Below are positions 60,767 through 64,000 of a DNA stretch of 64,000 nt, piece by piece; position 1 is the first letter of the stretch; the number at the start of each line of letters is the position of its first letter. Origin of the DNA: Paenibacillus swuensis (GTDB taxonomy: Bacteria; Bacillota; Bacilli; Paenibacillales; DY6); the NCBI RefSeq assembly GCF_001644605.1, contig NZ_CP011388.1:4879501-4943500 (forward strand). The letters run 5' to 3'. The position numbers and the translations under genes were made by a program. The notes under the pieces were generated by a model that searched no databases, was not told the origin of the DNA, and was given only the letters and a program-made list of their open reading frames with translations.

Positions 60767-62032
60767 TCAATCTTCCTTGTTCAACAGAAATATGATAAGG
60801 GCCTGCGATAATGCCCCGATCAATAACAAGACGGGCAGCGTCCCGGCATACAGATCGTCAGCCAGTATAATTACGGCGAACATCGCGATAACCCGTCCGA
60901 AACTCAAGGCAATTTCTCTAATTGCAATTGCTTCTACCCGAAATCCGCCTTTCAGCGGCATGGAGCCGATCGTCCTGAAATTATGAGCCGACATGAAATT
61001 GAATTGTATAGGGAAACAAACCGCATACACGATCATAAAGGCCACCACAGTCCATACCGTCACGTTCCAGAACAGTATCGAGGCGCCAACCGCGTAGAAT
61101 ATGGACGTGAATCCCGCATACCACCGTTCACTTGATGCATTCGCTTTTTGGGAGTAAAGATAGCTGGTGATAATGGTGATTCCTGTGAACAGAATACCGA
61201 TGTAACCGACAGAATCTTCTTTGCCAAAAACCTGTAACAGCAGAATGTTAGGAATGAATAACATGGTTCCGTTAAAGAGTCCGAATATAAACCAGGCGAC
61301 CAATATTTTGCCCCAGTCTTTGCTTTTGCGGAGCATTAAGAATGTATACTTTATGTAATAAGTTTTGTGGTGAGAGGGGTGGGCATGAAGCTTTAAACTT
61401 CCGACCGAAGCGATCAAAAACATAATAAACGCGATCGTAAATACGACGGTATAACCGCTGAGTCCCGTGCTGTTCGCGATAATAAACCCGGCTAAAGCCG
61501 GTCCGATCAGATTGGCTGTGTTCACCATAATCAGGTTGAATCCCAGAAATCTCACACGATTTAGTTGCGTAGACATATCAAATTGCAGGGTTAAATACCC
61601 CAACCAATAAAATCCGGTCGCGATCCCGTTCAACACGCCAAACCCGTAGGCGTAATCCGCCACATGTTCCTGCGCTAAGATGACAGCCAGATAGAACAAG
61701 GCGGTAAACAATATGCCCAGGCGGAACACCAGCAGCCGATCCTTCGTCTTCGCCCAATATCCGCAAATCACGAAGAAGATTGGTGTAACAGAGAAGATAA
61801 TAATGTTATACATACCGTTGACGAACAGATCATTCGTCAGGCGCCACAGGTACAAATTCAGGAATACCCCCGCCATCGCGGTTCCTATGTTATAAAAGCA
61901 ATGTAATGCTAATACCGTCTTGGCATCCCGAGACAGCAATTTTTCCGGCGGCAAGCCTGCGGCCACCGAATCTCTCCATCTTTTGAACACTGCGGATCCT
62001 TCTCTCTTTGGTGTAAAGTTTGTAACGCGCAT
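60767..62032 (-). CDS. MFS family transporter
   Basis: A 421-residue membrane protein with about 12 transmembrane segments after a basic cytoplasmic N-terminus. VFRLGILFTALFYLAV, TGFYWLGYLTLQFDM and NLIGPALAGFIIANSTG are in the usual MFS positions. It resembles Bacillus 'YqgE/YfkF-like' MFS proteins, whose substrate is unknown. The ATG at 62032 has AAGG upstream; earlier in-frame codons would extend into the terminator of the preceding gene. It is on the same strand as the sugar-binding lipoprotein but separated by its terminator. Confidence 0.85.
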   Translation of the reverse strand: MRVTNFTPKREGSAVFKRWRDSVAAGLPPEKLLSRDAKTVLALHCFYNIGTAMAGVFLNLYLWRLTNDLFVNGMYNIIIFSVTPIFFVICGYWAKTKDRLLVFRLGILFTALFYLAVILAQEHVADYAYGFGVLNGIATGFYWLGYLTLQFDMSTQLNRVRFLGFNLIMVNTANLIGPALAGFIIANSTGLSGYTVVFTIAFIMFLIASVGSLKLHAHPSHHKTYYIKYTFLMLRKSKDWGKILVAWFIFGLFNGTMLFIPNILLLQVFGKEDSVGYIGILFTGITIITSYLYSQKANASSERWYAGFTSIFYAVGASILFWNVTVWTVVAFMIVYAVCFPIQFNFMSAHNFRTIGSMPLKGGFRVEAIAIREIALSFGRVIAMFAVIILADDLYAGTLPVLLLIGALSQALIIFLLNKED

Positions 62033-62083
62033 CTTGCCTTTATGTATTGTAAACCTGCTGTCCTTCTTTGTTAAATGCGGAAA

Positions 62084-62107
62084 AACCCCAGCAAAGGCGC
62101 TGAGGTT
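62084..62107 (-). terminator. Terminator of the sugar-binding lipoprotein gene
   Basis: On the minus strand AACCTCAGC pairs with GCTGGGGTT (one G-T pair) around a short loop, followed by TTTTTCC, 31 bases past the stop at 62138. Confidence 0.8.
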
Positions 62108-62137
62108 TTCCAATGAACGGTTATGCTCTTGTTTTCC

Positions 62138-63469
62138 TTATTTCTTTAAGTTATCCCAAGTTTTTTGGAATGCGTCGAACATGCCGTCTTTATCGGATTT
62201 TTTCGCAATATAAGCTTGCATCGCGGAACCGAATTCTTGTGTGGCGCCGTCCGGATATTTAAACCAGTTCCAGGAAAGCGTTTTGCCTTCTTTGCTGTAA
62301 GTGATGATGTCCGTTGCGATATCGCCAAGAACGGTTTGATCCGTTACTTCGATGGATTTGAAAGCAGGAATAAATTTGAATTCGTTTACGATGTATTTCT
62401 TGCCTTCTTCGCTCGTAACCAGCCAGTTCAAGAATTGCTTAGCTTCTTCTTTCACTTTGGAATTCTTGTTTACAACCCAGTTGTTAGGTACGCCTACATA
62501 TAATTTGTCATTAGCGGCCGCATCTTCACTGATTGGCATCGGAAGCACGCCAAGATTCAGGTTAGGGTCAATGCCGTCGATTTGGACTTGTGTCCAGTTT
62601 CCTTGCTGCATCATAGCCGCTTTACCGCTTGCGAACAGCGTTACTTGTGTATTGTAATCCGTAGTCAAAGGATTCTTGTTGCCGTATTTCACGGTCATAT
62701 CCAACAGTTTGGACCAGTTGTTGAAGCTTTCATTGCCTTTGATTTTGGAAGTACCTTCGTTCAATCCTTTAATGAATTCATCCGGGCTCGCTTGGTTAGC
62801 GAAAGCCACGTTCAGGTTGTGAATACCTAGAATCCACCACTCTTGATATCCGTTAGCAAAAGGAGTGATGCCCGCAGCTTCAAGCTTCTTAGCCGCTTCT
62901 TCCAATTGAGTCAATGTTTTCGGAAGCTCTGTAACACCCGCTTTGGTGAACAGATCTTTATTGTACAAAAAGCCGTAGCCCTCAAGATTCATAGGCATAC
63001 CGTACATTTTGCCGTCTTTGGTCATTGGCTCTTTCGCCGCATCCACAACATCAGCTACCCAAGGTTGATCGGACAGATCCTCAAGATGCTCCATCCAAGT
63101 GTTCATTTCATTGTATCCGCCGTTGTTGAAAATGTCGGGAGTTTCGCCGGAAGCTACTTTCGCTTTCAGAGCCGCGCCATAATCCGCGCCGCCGCCTACA
63201 GATTCAATCTCCAGCTTTACGCCGGGATTTGCCGCTTCGTACTCGGCTTTCATCTTGTTCATCGCTTCTGCAATTTCAACTTTAAAGTTGAAGATTTTCA
63301 GCGTAACATCTTTCTTAGGCTCTTCCTTAGGCGTTTCCGTGTTGCCGCTATTTGTTGTTTCGTTCGTGCCTTTCGCCGCATTGCCGCCATTGTTGTTATT
63401 GGAACCGCAACCTGCCAATAGTCCAATCAGCATAACGAAAACCAGACTCATTAAAGACCATTTTTTCAT
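62138..63469 (-). CDS. Orphan ABC sugar-binding lipoprotein (family 1)
   Basis: A 443-residue lipoprotein with lipobox GLLAGC (C21), an Asn/Thr/Glu-rich linker (22-52), then a solute-binding fold of family 1 (MalE/UgpB-like). Typical stretches are YEAANPGVKLEIESVGG, KMYGMPMNLEGYGFLYNKDLFTKAGV, FASGKAAMMQQGNWTQ and VPNNWVVNKNSKVKEEAKQFLNWL. No permease or ATPase gene lies beside it, and its terminator separates it from the MFS gene, so it is an orphan that must use distant partners. Sugar specificity cannot be read from the sequence. Confidence 0.92.
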   Translation of the reverse strand: MKKWSLMSLVFVMLIGLLAGCGSNNNNGGNAAKGTNETTNSGNTETPKEEPKKDVTLKIFNFKVEIAEAMNKMKAEYEAANPGVKLEIESVGGGADYGAALKAKVASGETPDIFNNGGYNEMNTWMEHLEDLSDQPWVADVVDAAKEPMTKDGKMYGMPMNLEGYGFLYNKDLFTKAGVTELPKTLTQLEEAAKKLEAAGITPFANGYQEWWILGIHNLNVAFANQASPDEFIKGLNEGTSKIKGNESFNNWSKLLDMTVKYGNKNPLTTDYNTQVTLFASGKAAMMQQGNWTQVQIDGIDPNLNLGVLPMPISEDAAANDKLYVGVPNNWVVNKNSKVKEEAKQFLNWLVTSEEGKKYIVNEFKFIPAFKSIEVTDQTVLGDIATDIITYSKEGKTLSWNWFKYPDGATQEFGSAMQAYIAKKSDKDGMFDAFQKTWDNLKK

Positions 63470-63572
63470 ACTGTGATCCTCCCTTTTTCTCTGTACCTCA
63501 TTTGATGTAACTGCTTACAAGTAAAGTATAGGAAATAGAGAGAGACTCTGACACTTACCCTGTTGAACAAAA

Positions 63573-63610
63573 AGGTGCACTATGTTGACCTGAGACAACA
63601 TAGTGCACCT
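63573..63610 (-). terminator. Terminator of the flavin monooxygenase-like gene
   Basis: A perfect 15-base-pair stem (AGGTGCACTATGTTG / CAACATAGTGCACCT) with an 8-base loop, followed by TTTTTG on the minus strand, 20 bases past the stop at 63631. Confidence 0.85.
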
Positions 63611-63630
63611 TGGTACATAATGGATGTGGT

Positions 63631-64000
63631 TTAGGACGGAACCTGATCTTGCAATAGTTTGCCAATCACAGCACCCAGAGCTTCCGGCTCATGCGTATAG
63701 TTATAGATGCCTAAGAACACTTCTGTCGCTTCCGGACTTCCGGCAATCAACTGGTTTAAGGCTTGCTGTTGAGGTGTAATCGGTACATTTCTTGTAAACT
63801 GACATGCCAATGCAAATCGGCTCATCATCTTGGCTTCCATCTGACTACGATACGCTTCCGCCATAGGTTTCCAAGCCTGTTGCCACTGCCCCCTGTTTTC
63901 ATCGAGCAGCCTGCTCAGCGCTTTGCTGCCGTATAGTGCATCATGCATCCCCTGTCCGACAGCGGGATCTTTGAACGACAGGGCATCGCCAAGCAGTGCC
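63631..64000 (-). CDS. FAD-dependent monooxygenase-like protein, C-terminal fragment
   Basis: The last 122 codons of a gene that runs off the right edge. The fragment opens ALLGDALSFKDPAVGQGMHD, the GD-x8-P-x3-GQG ribityl-binding motif of flavin monooxygenases and geranylgeranyl-reductase-like flavoproteins (here GDALSFKDPAVGQG). The tail is helical with no further motif. Substrate and true length cannot be seen. Confidence 0.75.
   Translation of the reverse strand, partial: ALLGDALSFKDPAVGQGMHDALYGSKALSRLLDENRGQWQQAWKPMAEAYRSQMEAKMMSRFALACQFTRNVPITPQQQALNQLIAGSPEATEVFLGIYNYTHEPEALGAVIGKLLQDQVPS

Noticed and set aside
1-64000. Mobile elements, prophage or integrated plasmid
   Set aside because: I saw no transposase, integrase, recombinase or phage structural gene and no tRNA-flanked direct repeats.

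Overview
The window looks like a chromosomal segment of a spore-forming, plant-polysaccharide-degrading Firmicute, most probably Paenibacillus or a close relative. This rests on gene content: an S-layer-homology (SLH) protein, SpoVR and PrkA, a YesM/YesN-type two-component pair, Lpl-type sugar transporters, many AraC regulators and large carbohydrate-binding-module glycosidases. Ribosome-binding sites are strong and Gram-positive-like (GGAGG), with frequent GTG and TTG starts. I saw no transposase, integrase, phage gene, CRISPR array, rRNA or tRNA, so the segment reads as resident DNA organised in metabolic islands.

Layout. 0-2.3 kb: cut TatD-like hydrolase, AraC regulator and a GH88 unsaturated glucuronyl hydrolase. 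2.3-6.6 kb: unknown membrane protein and an SLH-anchored beta-propeller. 6.8-10 kb: spoVR, then a PhyH-type dioxygenase with an AraC gene. 10-23.7 kb: a mannan-type locus, with a secreted GH26 and a 1642-residue GH5-like multidomain enzyme, a YesM/YesN pair, and a binding protein plus two permeases. 23.8-28.8 kb: an operon of amidohydrolase, Rieske ferredoxin and GH36/DUF6259-like glycosidase. Beside it lies a regulator with a LacI-type sensor domain but a C-terminal helix-turn-helix. 28.8-34 kb: GH43-like and GH3 glycosidases, an AraC gene and FucU under a LacI-type operator.

34-38.5 kb: two SMR exporters behind a guanidine-I riboswitch, proline dehydrogenase, an EAL phosphodiesterase and a SEC-C protein. 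38.5-43.1 kb: a PhoP-box-driven pst operon (stalk/propeller protein, pstS, pstC, pstA) without pstB. 43.2-47.5 kb: a divergent catabolic cluster whose family set matches the oxidative D-apiose/D-apionate route, with a GntR regulator. 47.6-54.8 kb: MATE pump, DUF817 protein, VanY-type carboxypeptidase, fructose-6-phosphate aldolase, and an isomerase/oxidoreductase pair with an AraC gene. 54.8-64 kb: prkA, DUF2161 protein, a repeat-rich intergenic region, aminotransferase, thioredoxin-reductase-like flavoprotein, MFS transporter, orphan sugar-binding lipoprotein and a cut FAD monooxygenase-like gene.

As a whole, the genes suggest outside breakdown of hemicellulose and pectin, import of oligosaccharides, side-chain and acid-sugar catabolism inside the cell, and local control by AraC, LacI-like, GntR and YesMN regulators. 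The strongest non-coding calls are the guanidine-I riboswitch, the five-repeat PhoP box and the LacI-type operator on fucU. The best candidates for something undescribed are the amidohydrolase/Rieske/DUF6259 operon with its domain-swapped regulator, and the Pho-controlled stalk/propeller protein.
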